DNA of 64,000 nt from Cavia porcellus (GCF_034190915.1 NW_026947484.1:189590982-189654981); one strand, 5' to 3'. Positions 37,780 through 48,830 are shown, counted from the stretch's first letter. Numbers and translations are program-made. Notes: a model not told the origin generated them from the sequence alone.

Positions 37780-38840
37780 CCACCGCTCTGGCTACGCACT
37801 GCAAGTGCCGGCCCAGGGCCGGTGCACAGCGCGCGCCCCGCTGCTCCCACTATCCGGGTCCCTAGTTCCTTCCTAGGAACACAACCCTGGGGACACTGAG
37901 GTCTGGAGAAGGGTACGGGTTTTTCAAGGCCATCTTTCGAGCTGACCACGGCGAGGCGATTCCTGCCTCCAGGCTCTCTCGTTCGCTCCACCCGGCTGCA
38001 CTCCAGCGTGCAGCGGTGCTTTAAGTCGCGTTGCCTCCAGCCTTTTCTCCACAAAACTTGGGAAACTTTTCTCGTCCCGGGTCGGCGCAGCGCGAACCCA
38101 GACTCCGCGTCCCGCCAGCACCCACGACCCCACTCCCGCGCCCCGGCTCTCCGCGGGACGGAGAGGCCGCGCCCGGGTGCCCGGCGCGGGCAGCACCTGT
38201 GCCCAGCCGAGAGCCCGCGGTCCCCCTGCGGTGACAGCGCGACGCGATGGTCCTAGCGGAGGGTGCCCAGGCCGGGGCGCGGGGCGGCGGGCACACAAGC
38301 GCCCCGGAGCGGAGCGCGGGACCCCCGACACGCGGGCTCCCCAGCCCGGAGCAACCCGAGGCGGCAGCTATTTATAGAGGGAGCCACGCTCAGTCCCTCT
38401 TGGCCGCGGCGACAGCTGAATATTTTGCCCAGATATGGCTGGAGCCCAAGCGCGGGGGCAGGGAGCCCCGCGAGCCCGAGGGGGACCCCAGGAGGGTGAA
38501 GAGCTTACCAGGGCGCGGAGCGGGGGCCGGCGCGGGCGGCGAAGGGGAGAGCGCGGGCGAGGGCGACTGAGCTCGGCGCGGGGCTGGAGGAGCTCCCGGG
38601 CGGCCCGGGCGAGCGGGCGGGCGGCGCTGTGCGCAGCGCGGGGGGCGGGGGACGGGGGGCGGGCCGGCTCCGCACTGTCGCCGCGCCCCGCCCTCCGCCC
38701 GCCCTGTCCGCTTGGGGGCGCCGAGGCTCGGCGCGCAGTCCCGGCCGGGGGGCGCCACCCCTCGGGCAGCGCGGCCAGGGCTGGGTCTCTTGCAGGCGGT
38801 CTCTGCCCCTGGTGGAGGTGCGTCGCCCGCCGGCTGGGTC
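37780..38840. promoter_or_regulatory. CpG island at the 5' end of TMOD1
   Basis: This roughly 1-kb stretch is GC-rich with dense CpG, in sharp contrast to the AT-rich surroundings. It contains several GC-box (Sp1-type) runs around 38640-38705 and the TATA/MEF2 promoter described separately. Long open frames here on both strands are products of high GC, with low-complexity Arg/Gly/Ala/Pro composition and no recognisable protein. It may contain the non-coding first exon of TMOD1. No other CpG island is seen in the window. Confidence 0.85.
38345..38440 (-). promoter_or_regulatory. TMOD1: Probable TMOD1 promoter: TATA/MEF2, E-box and CArG-like site
   Basis: On the minus strand, reading toward TMOD1, the order is: a CArG-like CCATATCTGG (38438-38429, one departure from CC(A/T)6GG), an E-box CAGCTG (38418-38413), and CTATAAATAG (38377-38368). 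The last is both a TATA box and a perfect MEF2 site. A start near 38345 is expected from TATA spacing. All of this sits in a CpG island. The combination is typical of striated-muscle promoters and fits TMOD1 expression. The exon 1 donor is not obvious; a weak candidate is CACAG|GTGCTG at 38196. The motifs are read directly. The assignment to TMOD1 is inference from strand and position. Confidence 0.7.
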
Positions 38841-39402
38841 TGTTTTCCTCCCAGTTCCAGAAACAGTTTGAGGGATGTAGAGTTAGCGATCTGGGAAAAG
38901 CGGGCAGGTTTTATTCCTGTGGGACCTAGAATTTTTCGGAGGTCCTCAGGAGGAGGTGCTCAGCCAGCCAAGGGGCTGCTGCTCCTTTGGGGCAGCCCAG
39001 CGAGGTCTGGCCTGAGCCCAAGCTTTAATATTGTAACATCACTTGGTGAACACGTAATTCCAACAGTCAAATGCATTTTCTCTACACCACACTGAGATAA
39101 TGCAGCGTTCAAAATAAGGACTTAAAATACCACAACAAAAAAGTTCCGCCTTCTTAAAAGGCCGTTTTCCAGAACAAATCACTTCAACAGCAATTTTAAG
39201 TGTTTTAATAAATGGCACATGCAAAGGAAATTTGTAGGGCAGAGGAAAATGTCTCAGTCTGGAGTCTTAGGGGAAAGTTTTGAGTGTGTGCTGGGGGGGG
39301 AGGGGCTAATACAAGTCAGCTTTCAATCCTGGTTCTGTATGGAACTGACAGACAATTATTTTAAAATCATTTTCACAAAGATGTTTCTACGGAGTACATT
39401 TT

Positions 39403-39530
39403 TCTTTTTCTTTTTTTCTTTTTTTTTTTTTTTTTGTCTTTTTCATTTTTATCGGTACCGGGGACTGAACTCACAACCGCCTGCTTGCAAGGCAGGTGCT
39501 TATGCCGCTGAGCTAAATCCCCAGCCCCAG
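39403..39530 (-). repeat. ID SINE with target-site duplication
   Basis: Reversed ID with long poly(T), 'ggtaccggggactgaactcac', 'gccgctgagctaaatccccagcccc'. 'ggagtacattttt' occurs on both sides (39391 and 39531), a clear target-site duplication. Confidence 0.92.
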
Positions 39531-39554
39531 GAGTACATTTTTCAAAAGGCATAT

Positions 39555-39702
39555 ACTGAGACAGGGTTTTGCTATGAAGTTCAGGCTTGCCTTGAAGTCA
39601 CTATGGAGCCCAGGTTGGCCTCAAACTTGTGGCAATCCCCCTGCCTCAGCCTCCTTAGTGCTGGGATTACAGGTGTGTGCCATCAGGCCCAGCTCAGCCA
39701 TA
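39555..39702 (-). repeat. B1 SINE
   Basis: 'actgagacagggttttgctatgaagttcaggcttgcc...gcctcagcctccttagtgctgggattacaggtgtgtgcc' is a reversed B1. Confidence 0.88.
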
Positions 39703-39879
39703 AACTTTTCAATGAAAGTGTTAAGCTTCCTGAATTTTGATTTCGACCATCTGTGCAAACCAACTGTCAGTCAGAAAACGGTCAGCTGCTCAGAAGTCAA
39801 CCTGTCTCTCCTGGGTCACCACTCCCTCCCACAGATGTTTTCTGGACCCGTTAGGTAATTGCTTTCTTGTATTTCTGCC

Positions 39880-40260
39880 TTTGTCTTCATTTGCTCAATG
39901 TTATGAGATTATATGTGATACTTCATGCACCTGTAGTGTTTTCCATCCTATGACTATACCACAATTTTTAAAAATGTGTTTTACTATTAGTGGACATTCA
40001 GGTTGCTTATCACAAACGGCACTCCTGTGAATATTCCCTCCCAGTGTCCTCCAAGTGCACACACTCATGGTGAATGCCTGCTGATTCCTCCAAAGGCTTT
40101 GTACAATACTATTTTACACATCAGTTTCACACCTTTACCACTTGTGGTTACGAAAAATTGAAGTAATGTAGCCATTTTGGTACATGAGCGTGGGATCACA
40201 CTGGGGTTCCAAATGGCATTCCCTATAGACTACTGATACACATTTATGCTTATTTGGCCA
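39880..40260 (-). mobile_element. L1 3' fragment, reverse
   Basis: 'catcctatgactataccacaa', 'tagtggacattcaggttgctt', 'ggcactcctgtgaatattc' are L1 3' text in reverse, diverged. Confidence 0.5.
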
Positions 40261-41004
40261 GTTAGATTGCCTCTTTTGTGAAGATGTTGCTCAAATTATT
40301 GCCTGTTTTTCTCTGAATAGTCTTTTGTTTATATTCAGTATAGCAGTGGCTTGGTTCACAAACTGCTTTCCACGATTCTGGTTGCAAACCGAACTGGATG
40401 AGAACCAAGCCAAATTTTCCCGTAAGGTCAACATGGAACCTAATCATTAAATTTGATTGTCTTCTTGCCCAACTCAGTTTGCAACCAGAATATTTAAAAG
40501 AACTGAATTCGTAAGCTGAGGTACCACTGGAGTAGACATCTCTACTCCAACCTTCCACTTTGTGCTTTGTCTTTCTTTTTAGTGTCTTTTGATGATCTGG
40601 TGTTTTTAGCTTTAAAAATCTACCTCCCATTTTCTTTATCAGTAGTATTTTGTGTGTCCTGTTTCTTACCCTTGGGTTATAAAGGTTTCCCTGTGTTCTC
40701 TTCTGACCTTACCTTTCACGCCGAGGCTTCCAATCCACCGAGGGCTGGCTTGGAAATATGGGATGAAGTGGAGGCTAACTTCATTTGTTTGCCAAACCAT
40801 TGCAGCACCACATTAAGTTTACAGTTATATCAACAAATGTAATTTTATTTTAAAAATAGAAACATTTCTAGTAAATCAAACAAAACCATTTTATCTTTAC
40901 TTGTACATAATTTAAGGGGTTTTGCCTTTGTTGTTAGGGAAAGAGACTACCATAAAAAATATATGCTATTTTATTTGATATAAACATTTACAGGGCAGAC
41001 TATT

Positions 41005-41365
41005 GCTATGGTTGATACATTGTATCGACTTGAGTTTACAATTTAGCTCAGAGACTCAACAGGCAGCCCAGATCCTCTGTAAATACCCTCAATCCTGTGC
41101 AAGAGGAAGACACAGAGATTTGTGAGTGCTACACCTGCCCTGGGGTGAATGGTGGCCTGTGCTCCATGTAACTGACAAGACTTATTTCCTCCTTTTTTGC
41201 TCTGGCTGCTCCCTTGAACTGTTGCCCCAGTGCCACATCACTCTGCCTTGCTGCCTGCTGATTATGGACTGAAACCTCCAAAAACTGTAATCTAAATAAA
41301 TTTTTCCCTAATTTTGGGTGTCAGGTATTTTATCTCAGCAATGACAGGATAGGAGCCAAGACAAT
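41005..41365 (+). mobile_element. MaLR LTR
   Basis: 'gctatggttgatacattgtat', 'attatggactgaaacctccaaaaactgtaatctaaataaatttttccc' and 'caggtattttatctcagcaatgacagg' fit a MaLR LTR with its AATAAA. Confidence 0.65.
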
Positions 41366-42559
41366 CATGATTCCTTAAATCATTGGCATAGGCGTTTTCA
41401 GTTTATATTACATACAATTTTTTAAAAGCCAGTGATAGTTACTATATGTGTAAAATGGAAAGTTTAAAACAACTGGTCTTTTTTATTTTTTCAAATAAAA
41501 ACAAGTAAATTTTAAGCTCATCTCCAGCCTGGATTTTTCCTCTTAAAATACCCTCTGTATTTCTAGTAGTTTGTGTGTATCTTCACATGAAGTCTATTAG
41601 TTCAAGTTTAATGTGTTCAAAATCAGGGTTTTTTTTTTGTACCAGAAATTGAACTTAGGACCTCATGATTTACGCTGAGCAAAACAAGCTGTACCTGGGG
41701 CCTCAAAATCAAATTTTGAAACTTCCTCTCAAACTGGGTAAGGATCATCACTTTAGACCTTCAGACTTTTACTCCCCGCTTTGTGGACCTGTATATCTTC
41801 ATATTCACCTTGTTGGCCAGAAAACAGTAATGGTGGGAACACAGACAGCAGTAAACTGTCAACCAGTACAAATCAGGGCTTGCCTGCCCCCTTCTGTTGG
41901 AACTGGTTTCACTTACCAGTATATTCCAGATGACTAAGACCTGTCACCCAACGGCTCGTCATCTAGTTAGTGCAGTTGGTACACAGACTATTAGTTGTTA
42001 CTACAAAGTTCAGTGAGACCTGGGTAACATTAATCAATGTTCAAATGAAGTAGAGAAGGGCACCAGCGAAAGCTTCCCGGTCAGCCTGGAAGGTCAGACA
42101 AGGTCTAACAACAGGTGGTGGAAGAATGAGCTGCAGGCTGCCTGAAAGGCTGGAGGAAGCCAGCCAGCAGGGCAGCAGGTTTCAGGGTGTCAGCAGTCCT
42201 GGGAGAATACACATCGGGGGAAGGGTAAGATAAAGGTCCAGGGTGCTGCATCAGGATGTGGTGGACAGTGCTGGACAAGAGGACTGTTGACAACCTGGAC
42301 ACTCCGGGCAATGAGAAGTCCCTCTAGCCTGGGACTGAGGGGCCTGGTGCTTTTCCTGGCTGTGCCTGTGGTAAGGCTGGTGAGCTATGGACTCAAAGGA
42401 AGTCTTCACTTGCTTTGGAAAATAACCACCACACCAGGCTACAGCTAAGTCAGGAAGTCCTCAGCTTAACTGAAAACAGCCCAGTACTGCAAGGAACATA
42501 ACGGAGAAGGAAACTTTCATTTTAAGATTATGATGCCTACAAATGACAAGGTGGACAGT

Positions 42560-42802
42560 TTTTATATTGATAAACTTTTTTATTCTAATATTATAGTAAT
42601 AATTCAAGTATAATTTTCTTTGAAAAGTCAACTCTGTCAAAACAAAACTTGTTAACTATTTCTCATTAAACACTGGCATATTCTTTTCAATCTCCCACAA
42701 CAGTCAGAGCCATGTAGCAGAAATAAGATGTTTTTAAAGCCTACTACATTTTGTTATTGCTAAAATAATTGGAATTAGTTGTCAAGGTCTCAGAAGCAAT
42801 AA
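42560..42802 (-). other. TDRD7: TDRD7 3' UTR (short form)
   Basis: AT-rich sequence follows the TDRD7 stop codon on the minus strand up to the AATAAA hexamer at 42584-42579. No repeat is obvious in it. A longer 3' UTR using a later signal cannot be excluded. The end near 42560 is estimated from usual cleavage spacing. Confidence 0.6.
42579..42584 (-). terminator. Poly(A) signal AATAAA of TDRD7
   Basis: On the minus strand AATAAA lies about 220 bases after the TDRD7 stop codon, in AT-rich DNA, followed within about 25 bases by a GT-containing stretch. It is the first canonical hexamer after the stop. Confidence 0.65.
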
Positions 42803-43023
42803 TTAATTAACTTTTGAAGACTCTACTGGATACTGTGACATGAAATCATGAATCCAGGTATCAGTGTCTGGCAGAGATGTGTCCACTAGATAGAGCACTA
42901 CTTTTCGGTCCCAAGGGACAGGATTTTCAATAACTTCTTGTACCAGTGCCACCAGAGGCTTCTTCTCCACATGATTTCGAAACACCATCGCAGCCTCTTC
43001 AGACCACTGGCTGCACTTCACTC
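42803..43023 (-). CDS. TDRD7: TDRD7 last coding exon (C-terminus and stop)
   Basis: This is the terminal exon of tudor domain-containing protein 7, an RNA-granule protein of germ cells (chromatoid body) and lens. The acceptor CTCCAAG ends at 43024. The exon completes a glycine codon and reads [20 protein letters not shown]...[21 protein letters not shown], then TAA at 42805-42803. The segment closes the last tudor-associated (SNase-like) domain. I recognise it by the [16 protein letters not shown] and [11 protein letters not shown] motifs. From memory the human C-terminus differs in the last dozen residues (about SEYLIELSKVN), so the extreme tail here is somewhat divergent. The frame is open and intact. 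Confidence 0.94.
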
Positions 43024-45227
43024 CTTGGAGAAAGACAGAGAGTGAGATGCCTTTCTCAGATCAGTTTAATGGAAAACTACCAACCAATTCTAAAGTCGCT
43101 CACACATCCCAGGTTAGACCGCCTATGGTGGAAACAGCTGCTGGACACTCACACAGCTGACCACGCTGTGGTTTCTAGTCACTTCTGTAAGTGCTGTACT
43201 CACCAGTGCAAGTTTCACTTGACATTTGATGTTGTATTGTCATATGAGGTAATAATCACTACTCACATTTCGCACACTTAAGGTATTCAAAAACTTCATA
43301 AACTAATTCAGAAAAATTATCAGTGATATTGGTGACACTGATGACCCAAATGTAGTTTAAAAAAGAATTGTTATATGATCTATTTAGAGTGTCATTTGTA
43401 AGAAGGTATACAAAGTGTCACGGAAGGGGCACTGTGTTCAAGGGCAGGAGACCCAGTTACTGTTCTCTTCCCGAATCTCCTTCTCGCAGGCAGTGTGACC
43501 TGGGCCTATCAGGTGATCTCTCGGTCCTCACTGAAGAAACTGGTTGGACCAGATGAATTTTAAGCTTCATGCATCTCTAAATCCCTATGATTTTTTAATC
43601 TGAGAAGTCCATTTAAAGAATTTTTTGTGTGAACTTAAAACAAAATTGAGATTTAAAACATTTTACTAAGTCCACATATACTAGGTATCAGTTATGCCAA
43701 GGGAATGAAGGCCTGGGAGTCTTAAAGTTAGAAGATCTGCCATGTACAGAGCAAGAGGGATAAAATCTTCAGTTACTAACAATTCCTCACAAAATAAGCC
43801 TCTCGTTTTATCTGTAGTAGCCCTGACATTTTTAAGTCATATGATTTAATAAGTACTACGATAGCCCCTCTAGAACCTAATCAGCAAAGTGAGAGTGACC
43901 CACAGTAGCTCCAGTCCACTTTGCTTCACAGCTTCACCGCAGCAAAGGTAAAGGTAAAGCCACGCTGCACAGCTACGAAGGATGCCCACGTAAATGCAAA
44001 AGCCACACGCAATGAAGCAGCAACTCAACCCGCTGGGAGCCTTGGGAGTGACCCTATTTGTGAGTGCATAAGGGTTCACGCCAAGGACCCTGCTGAATCC
44101 TTACAATATTCTGATTTATACGCTGAGGACATTCTGTGGAGCCTATGGAGTTAGATGGAACTTAGCTTCCATGGAGTTCTTATGCTCTAGGGATATTCAC
44201 AAATTTCCTAGGGCTGGGTTGGATGAGAACCAAAGCTACCAAAGCGATGACACACGTAATTCCCCAGTCTGTAGCACTCCTCTGTTTAGTGAATGGTTAC
44301 ATTACAATGGGAGAAAAACATTCTGTGCCATACACATTCTTAAATATTTCTTCTCCCCTAGAATTGAAGGAGGAAGGAGTTGTTGGCCCACCCTATAAAC
44401 AAATAAAAAGCTGGGAAACTGAAAAATGAGGTTATAGGGCAATGTTTCATCCAAAAACAGGAAGACAGAAAGGCAGATCAGTTGGTCACAACTTACTGGA
44501 ACAGAAATCAATGACCAGAAACCTCAGAGGAGTGCAGGAGTAAGAAAACCTGGACTGTAACTGACCAACTGCTGGAGGAGCTCACAGACAAGTTGAGTAT
44601 TAAAAGTTCTATCAGGACCCAGTTATGCTCCCCGCTTCCAAGAGCACTACCTCCAGGTCCTCACAATGACAACCAGAGAAAAGTCCCCATGCTTTGGCAA
44701 GGGGCAGGAAGGGAGCAGCATGGAGAGCCCCGGAGCTCTGCGTTAAGGAGTGCTGCCCTCAGCAGAAAGGCTTCTAACAAAGCCTGGCCCGCTGCGGTTC
44801 ATCAGAGGCTCATCCACCTGGGTGAAGGCAAGTGCGCAGCTCCGCTCTCCTCTAGCCATCTCTCTCCACTCAAAGACGGACCTTGAAGAAGTGTGAGTGA
44901 AGTTCACGGCACAGAGGTACACGCTTGCAGAAAACTCGGGCCTCACGTGGATTACAGACCGTCCCGACACCGTGGCACTGCACTTCTCAAGGCCTTTCTG
45001 TGGGGTACAACCTCCCACCCTGCACATTACTGCACCCCTCAGCAGAACACTGCAGGGAGTACTGAAGGGGAAATCGTGGCATGAAGCACCTCAACAAGCA
45101 TCAGAATCAGAGTCAGATACGGCAAGAACGCTGGAATGATTGGACCAGGAATTTCACACAACTATGATTAATACGCTACAGGCTGTAATGGATGAAGCAG
45201 ACAACATGTAGGGCCCACAGGAGTAAC

Positions 45228-45485
45228 CCAGTGACGCAGCACTTTGTTAACATGTTAGAGAGCCTAGGTTCAGTCCCAAGCCCCACCAAAAAAGAAAAGA
45301 TGGACAATGTAAATACAAAGGTGGACATTTTTTCAGTACTGTGCGTTGAACCCAAAACCTTCAAACTGAGCTACATACCCAGTTTTTTGTTTTTTATTTT
45401 GAGTTCCTTCATTACTCAGGCTGAGTTCAAATTGTGATCCTCCTATTTCGGCCTTCCAGAGTGCTGATATTACAAGGTGTGCACC
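45228..45485. repeat. ID-like and B1-like SINE remnants
   Basis: A plus-strand ID-like piece ('gagcctaggttcagtcccaagccccacc') is followed by a minus-strand ID/B1 composite ('gagctacatacccag', 'cttccagagtgctgatattacaaggtgtgcaccc'). Confidence 0.55.
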
Positions 45486-45489
45486 CTTC

Positions 45490-46620
45490 ACTTAGAAATG
45501 GACGTTTTATGTACAAATAATAGTAACAAAAAAAGAAATGCTAGAAAGCAAAAACACTGCACTAGAAAAGCCTGGCTGGGTGAGCTCATCAGTAACTACA
45601 TGTGGCCAAGGAAACTACATGAGGATATGACAACAAAAATTTCCAAAACAAAAAAGCAACGAACAAAAAAACAAAAAACAAAAAAGGGAAAAGCAATACA
45701 ATATCCAAGAACTAGAGACAACAAAAAAGTGTATAAAGATATGTTTTTAAAGGGAAAACCAGGAGAAGAAAGAAAGAGAAATAACACTGGAAACAGTAAC
45801 AACAGAATTTTTTCCAGTTAGTGTCAGATCCAGGAAGCGTAGAGAATGCCAAGCAGGATTAATGCCCCACTACATCCAGGTATATCACATTCAAACACCT
45901 AAAACCACAGATAAATACTAAGCCTGAAAGGAGCCAAAGGAGAAAACCACTTCTCATATAGAGGAACAAGGATAAGAATTATGGCCAACTTCTGAGAAAC
46001 TATTCAAGCAATGGGGGTGGAGGCTGAGAGGGAAAACCCCACCAACCAGGATTCGGGGCCTCGTGAAGATCCTTCGGAGGTAACAGAGAGCAGCTGAAGG
46101 TGCAGCGCCGGCTTAGTGTGTGCACGGCCCTAGGGTCAGGCCTTGGTACCGGGGGTGGAAAGTGGGGTGCACACAAGTCTCAGACAAACAGAGGTGACAA
46201 GGGTTTGTCAGCCTTGAGAAAAATGTTAAAAGAAGTTCTTCAGAGGAAAAAAAGAATGAAACCCAATCTACATAAATGAAGAAAAGCATCAGAGAATCAA
46301 TGTAATATTTTTCTTATTTTTTAAAAATTGTTTTATTTTTCTTATTCTTAATAGATCAATAGATAACTCCAAAATAATAGCAACAATGTATTTGAGTATG
46401 TTTATAATGCAAGTAGAATGAATGTCTGCAAAAATACAAAGGGCAAGAGGAAGGAATTGCTTTGTTATAAGGTATACGCCCTACCTGTGAAGCAGTAAAT
46501 ATTATTTAAAGGTGGACTTGGATTAATTATAAATATTGCAAACTCTTGGGCAACCACTAAAAAAAAGGTAAGAAGAAAAGGAAATACGATTGGCCAGTTA
46601 AGACTGGATTGATAAAAAGC
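45490..46620 (+). mobile_element. Old L1/HAL1-like 5' and ORF1 remnant
   Basis: A-rich DNA with ORF1-type phrases: 'aaagaaatgctagaaagcaaaaacactgc', 'ggagccaaaggagaaaaccac', 'ggaacaaggataagaattatggcc'. The long open frame here is low-complexity lysine-rich and not a functional protein. Confidence 0.5.
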
Positions 46621-47187
46621 TCAAAACGGGCACGAGCTGAAGGCCTGCGTAGTAAACTCTACCCAGCCACTTAGCCTCGGTACTCCACTCCGAACCTGGA
46701 AGGGCCCCACCCAATGTCCCCAAACAACTGGGGAGCTTTGGTACATCACCTAGGTCCTGGTTGGGCCCTGCCCAGTGACCCTAAGCAGTCGGGGAGCTTT
46801 GGTATGTCGTGTGTTGAGGTTTTGCCCAGCACAGTTCCCTCCTCCCCAACATTTGGGGGGCCTTCAAGTGTCACTAGGGACCCAGTAAGGCACATCTAAA
46901 ACCTCCACTCAACTGGGGAAACTCCCTGCAATACAGAAAGTCATCCTCAACCCAGGAAACAACTGAGACTTTGCATTCAGCTGCTGCAGGGGAATACAGG
47001 AAAACTACAAAACAAAAGAGCAAAATGCAATCTCAAATCCTCAGCCCATCCCAAAGAAGCCTAGGAGACATGGACACAGAAGAAAGTGAAAGCCATATAC
47101 CTGAAACTTCTGAAATGATAGCAACTGAAGTAAAGAAACAACTCCATGAAGCTGTAAAGGAACTCAGATCACAAATAATCTCTTAGA

Positions 47188-47277
47188 GGGCCAGGAATGT
47201 AGCTCAGCAGCATAAGTGCCTGCCTGACAAGCGCAAGGTCGTGAGTTTGATCCTCAGTACAAAAGAAAAAAAAACTC
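47188..47277 (+). repeat. ID SINE inside the L1
   Basis: 'gggccaggaatgtagctcagcagcataagtgcctgcctgacaagcgcaaggtcgtgagtttgatcc' plus A-rich tail. Confidence 0.88.
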
Positions 47278-48524
47278 CCACATAAAACAAGAAATGAAAG
47301 AAATTTTGAATACATCTAAAGACATAGTTTAAAAAAGCGAGAAGCTGCAAAATGACGGAAGCCTTGAAATGAACAATATAAGAAAGAGTAAGAATGCATG
47401 AAATCGATTCAAAGAGATACTCAGGAAATCAAAAATTCTACTGAAAGCTTGAAAAACTGCTCTGATGAATGTGAAGATAAGACTTTCAGACCTCAAACAG
47501 AAGATTGCAGTTAGTTAACAGGAAAGGGAAGACCTTTTAAAAATATGGAATCAGGAAATGACAATTCAACATTTGCAAGATGATGCTAAGAAAAACAATG
47601 TAATATTGATAGGTATGAATGAAAAAAGAGGTGACAACACAAATGACATCAAAAGACTATTTGCAAGAAGTAATAGCCGAAAATTTCCCAAACATGGGAA
47701 AGGAAACTGACATATAGATAAATGAAGCATATAGAACTCCAATTAGCCATAACCAGAATAAATCTACACCCAGACATATAATAATCGACATCCCAGAAAT
47801 TCAACATTAAGAACAGAATATTAAAAGCTGTTAAGAGAAAAGAAACAAATCACCTACAAAGGACAGCCCATCAGAATTACAGTAGACTTCTCAACACTAA
47901 CAATCAAGTCAAGAAGAGAACAGAGTGAAGTATTTTAAATCCTAAAGGCAACCGAGATTGATGTACCCTGCAAAACTATCCTTCAAAATCAATGGCGAAA
48001 CAAGATACTTTAATGACAAACAACAGATGAAGAACTTCATGACCACCAAACCAACTCTGTAAAGAATACTGCAAGATATTCTAGATAGACATAAAAATAA
48101 CGATGACTTCAAGAACACTAATAGAAAAAAAAAAATACCAAGCAGGGAAAACAATTAAACACCAGGGAAAAGTAAAGAGCCAACACAGAAAGATAACATG
48201 ACAAAAGCCAATATATGTCAGTTATAACCATTAATGTAAATGGCCTCAATTTACCAATTAAAAGAAACAGACTGGCAAAATGGATCAAGAAACAACACCC
48301 AACCATATGCTATATACAAGAAACCCGTCTAACCCAAAAGGAAATTCATAAGACTGAAAGTCAAAGGACAGAAAACAATATTCATGCAACAGGAAGCCCT
48401 GCAAAAAGCAGGGATAGCTATTCTGTTTTCAGACAATGTGAACTTCAAACCAAGAATGATCAAAAGACATTAAGAAGGTCACTTCATACTTGTTAGGGGA
48501 AAACTTCAAGAGGAAGAGATAACA

Positions 48525-48675
48525 ATCTTTTTTTTTTTTTTTTTAAGTTTTCTCTTTTTTTCGGTTTTTTTTTTTTTTTTTGTCTTTTTCATTTTTACAG
48601 GTACCAGGGATCGAACTCACGACCACCTGCTTACAAGGTAGGTGCTTATGCCGCTGAGCTAAATCCCCAGCCCCT
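48525..48675 (-). repeat. ID SINE inside the L1, with target-site duplication
   Basis: Reversed ID with a long poly(T) and 'gccgctgagctaaatccccagcccc'. 'gagataacaatctt' occurs at 48517-48530 and again at 48677-48690, so the target-site duplication is intact and the insertion is recent. Confidence 0.94.
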
Positions 48676-48717
48676 GAGATAACAATCTTAAATATATATG
48701 CACCAAATATGGGAGCA

Positions 48718-48830
48718 CCCAGGTATGTAAATTTTATAATTTCAGGATTTAAAGGGAAGACCTTTAAAAGGTCTTCCCTTTCCTGTTAACTATAAAATTT
48801 ACATACCTGGGTATGTAAATTTTATAATTT
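48718..48830. repeat. Fold-back templated insertion in L1 ORF2
   Basis: The segment contains a 31-bp palindrome (48751-48781), an inverted copy of 48718-48738 at 48791-48811, and a direct copy of 48722-48742 at 48810-48830. Bases 48763-48792 are an exact inverted copy of 47512-47541 of the same L1. Confidence 0.9.

Larger units (their letters stand above)
20120..38196 (-). other. TMOD1 first intron (right boundary estimated)
   Basis: This is the interval between the 5' UTR acceptor at 20120 and the CpG-island promoter. It is filled with MaLR LTRs, L1 fragments in both orientations, ID and MIR copies. A lower-repeat zone at about 34-37.8 kb contains the regulatory candidates. The exon 1 donor is uncertain, so the right end is approximate. 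No other gene was recognised. Confidence 0.6.
38850..42550. other. Intergenic spacer between TMOD1 promoter and TDRD7 3' end
   Basis: This stretch of about 3.7 kb holds minus-strand ID and B1 copies (39.4-39.7 kb), a minus-strand L1 tail-like fragment (about 39.88-40.26 kb), a MaLR LTR (about 41.0-41.37 kb) and an ID scrap near 41.63 kb. No exon was seen. Confidence 0.75.

Noticed and set aside
38247..38929. Long overlapping open frames on both strands in the CpG island (up to 164 codons)
   Set aside because: High GC removes stop codons by chance; translations are low-complexity Arg/Gly/Ala/Pro with no domain, and the region is a promoter.
39219..39740. 173-codon plus-strand open frame
   Set aside because: It is mostly the translation of reversed ID and B1 SINEs with their poly(T) tract.
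44471..45170. Possible processed pseudogene or exon in the last TDRD7 intron
   Set aside because: Mixed open frames without a recognisable protein or splice pattern; more likely unassigned old repeat.
45477..45821. Lysine-rich 114-codon open frame
   Set aside because: A-rich L1/HAL1-type debris; low complexity.
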